This document shows positions 5,180 to 6,021 of a stretch of DNA of 6,021 nt, in pieces. Below the pieces are notes generated by a model that worked only from the letters and a program-made list of their open reading frames with translations, did no database searches and was not told where the DNA came from. The stretch's first letter is position 1. Each line of letters opens with the position of its first letter. This DNA comes from Spirochaetaceae bacterium (GTDB taxonomy: Bacteria > Spirochaetota > Spirochaetia > B11-G9), in assembly GCA_030600745.1 (NCBI GenBank), contig JAUVLL010000213.1, forward strand, positions 1-6,021, written 5' to 3'. Position numbers and translations under genes: made by a program.

Positions 5180-6021
5180 ATGGACACAAAAGATCCATTA
5201 CAGGAAATTGCAAAAGAGTACTTTAATATCAATTACCTCTTCCCCTACCAGCGACTGGTTATAAGTAACATTCTTGAAGCGGCAGGAGCAGAAGGATTTG
5301 TACAGGAATCGGAGAAAAATCCTGTAACTGGAAGATTTGAAATCTATGACACAAGATCAAACCAGATAGTAATTCTTCCCACTGGGGCAGGTAAATCACT
5401 CTGCTTTATGCTCCCGTCAGTGCTTTTACCTGGGCTTACAATAGTTGTGTTTCCCCTGCTCTCCCTTATTGCAGACCAGGCAAGACGGCTTATAGAAGCA
5501 GGAATAAATCCCGGTATACTAAGGGGCGGACAGAGCAAAGCTGAAAGAGACAAACTCTGGAAGGATGTGGAAAACGGTGCAGTTAATTTTATACTGACAA
5601 ACCCGGAGACCATCTTAAAAGCAAATATGCTGTTAAAACTAAAAAGTTATACTGTTTCACATATTGTTATTGATGAAACTCACACAGTATCCGAATGGGG
5701 AGACACATTCCGGCCGGTTTATCTGGAACTTAACAAGCTTACCTGTGGTTTCGATGAACTGGAGAGACCTCCGGTTGTAACAGCTTTTACTGCAACTGCA
5801 TCAGATCAAATATTAAAGAGAGTATGCGAAATTGTCTTTCCTGGTAAATCTCCCGAACTCATTGCAGCCAACCCGGACAGACCCAATATCAGCTATCGTG
5901 TTATCCATACAATTTCAAAAAACAGACAATTAATAAAACTTCTGACAGTTGCAGAAAATAAGGCTTATGGCTACCCGGTACTTATCTTTTCCAGAAGCAG
6001 ATCCGGTACAGAACTGACAGC
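5180..6021 (+). CDS. RecQ-like superfamily 2 ATP-dependent DNA helicase, N-terminal part, cut by window edge
   Basis: The frame is open from ATG 5180 to the window end (280 codons). Helicase motifs appear in order: a motif-0-like FPYQRLVISNIL (21-32), Walker A LPTGAGKS (66-73), Ia VVFPLLSLIADQ (89-100), Ib TNPETIL (140-146), motif II DETH (165-168) within a SEWGDTFRPVYLEL stretch (171-184) typical of RecQ, motif III FTATA (203-207), RPNISYRV (234-241) and the start of motif IV, PVLIFSRSRSGTE (266-278). About 30 extra residues (34-63) separate motif 0 from Walker A, longer than in E. coli RecQ. The RecQ C-terminal zinc, winged-helix and HRDC regions lie outside the window. An in-frame stop at 5144-5146 and the lack of another start codon fix ATG 5180, yet no Shine-Dalgarno sequence precedes it within usual distance. 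It lies 49 bp after the toxin gene. Confidence 0.93.
   Translation, partial: MDTKDPLQEIAKEYFNINYLFPYQRLVISNILEAAGAEGFVQESEKNPVTGRFEIYDTRSNQIVILPTGAGKSLCFMLPSVLLPGLTIVVFPLLSLIADQARRLIEAGINPGILRGGQSKAERDKLWKDVENGAVNFILTNPETILKANMLLKLKSYTVSHIVIDETHTVSEWGDTFRPVYLELNKLTCGFDELERPPVVTAFTATASDQILKRVCEIVFPGKSPELIAANPDRPNISYRVIHTISKNRQLIKLLTVAENKAYGYPVLIFSRSRSGTELT

Noticed and set aside
5344..5613. Reverse-strand open frame of 89 codons
   Set aside because: It is antisense to the helicase Walker A region and has no family features.

Overview
The window (about 40% GC by eye) looks like chromosomal DNA of a bacterium with a patch of decayed genes. Sequence alone does not fix the taxon. The style of the 641-residue acyl-CoA synthetase and of the RecQ-like helicase recalls Spirochaetota homologues, but that is an impression from memory, not a search result.

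Layout. Bases 1-620 (minus strand) hold the N-terminal 206 codons of an FAD-dependent oxidoreductase that runs off the left edge. Bases 621-870 are an A/T-rich intergenic stretch with a three-unit 10-bp direct repeat. Bases 871-2025 are the wreck of an oligopeptide ABC transporter operon, all on the plus strand and in normal order. The substrate-binding protein has no N-terminus, an apparent internal deletion and a lost C-terminus. A stub of the first permease follows, then the N-terminal third of the second permease. Bases 2138-4063 encode an apparently intact long-chain-type acyl-CoA synthetase. It is followed after 17 bp by a gutted iron-containing alcohol dehydrogenase (4081-4280), of which only the first ~20 and probably the last ~15 residues remain, in two frames. 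Bases 4281-4538 are mostly non-coding. Bases 4539-5130 are a compact Phd/YefM-RelE/ParE type II toxin-antitoxin pair with a credible promoter and an operator-like palindrome. Bases 5180-6021 are the first 280 codons of a RecQ-like superfamily 2 helicase that runs off the right edge.

How it fits together. The two ends carry healthy genes. The middle is a deletion-riddled tract in which peptide import and an alcohol dehydrogenase have been lost while the acyl-CoA synthetase between them keeps a full frame and its AMP-forming motifs. The toxin-antitoxin pair sits next to this tract, where such modules are often found as accessory cargo. I see no tRNA, rRNA, CRISPR array, transposase or clear rho-independent terminator. 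I do not see convincing evidence of a new biological system. The more interesting signals are the shape of the gene decay, an A7 run at the frame break of the dehydrogenase remnant, the palindrome over the toxin-antitoxin promoter, and the altered second nucleotide-binding loop of the flavoprotein.
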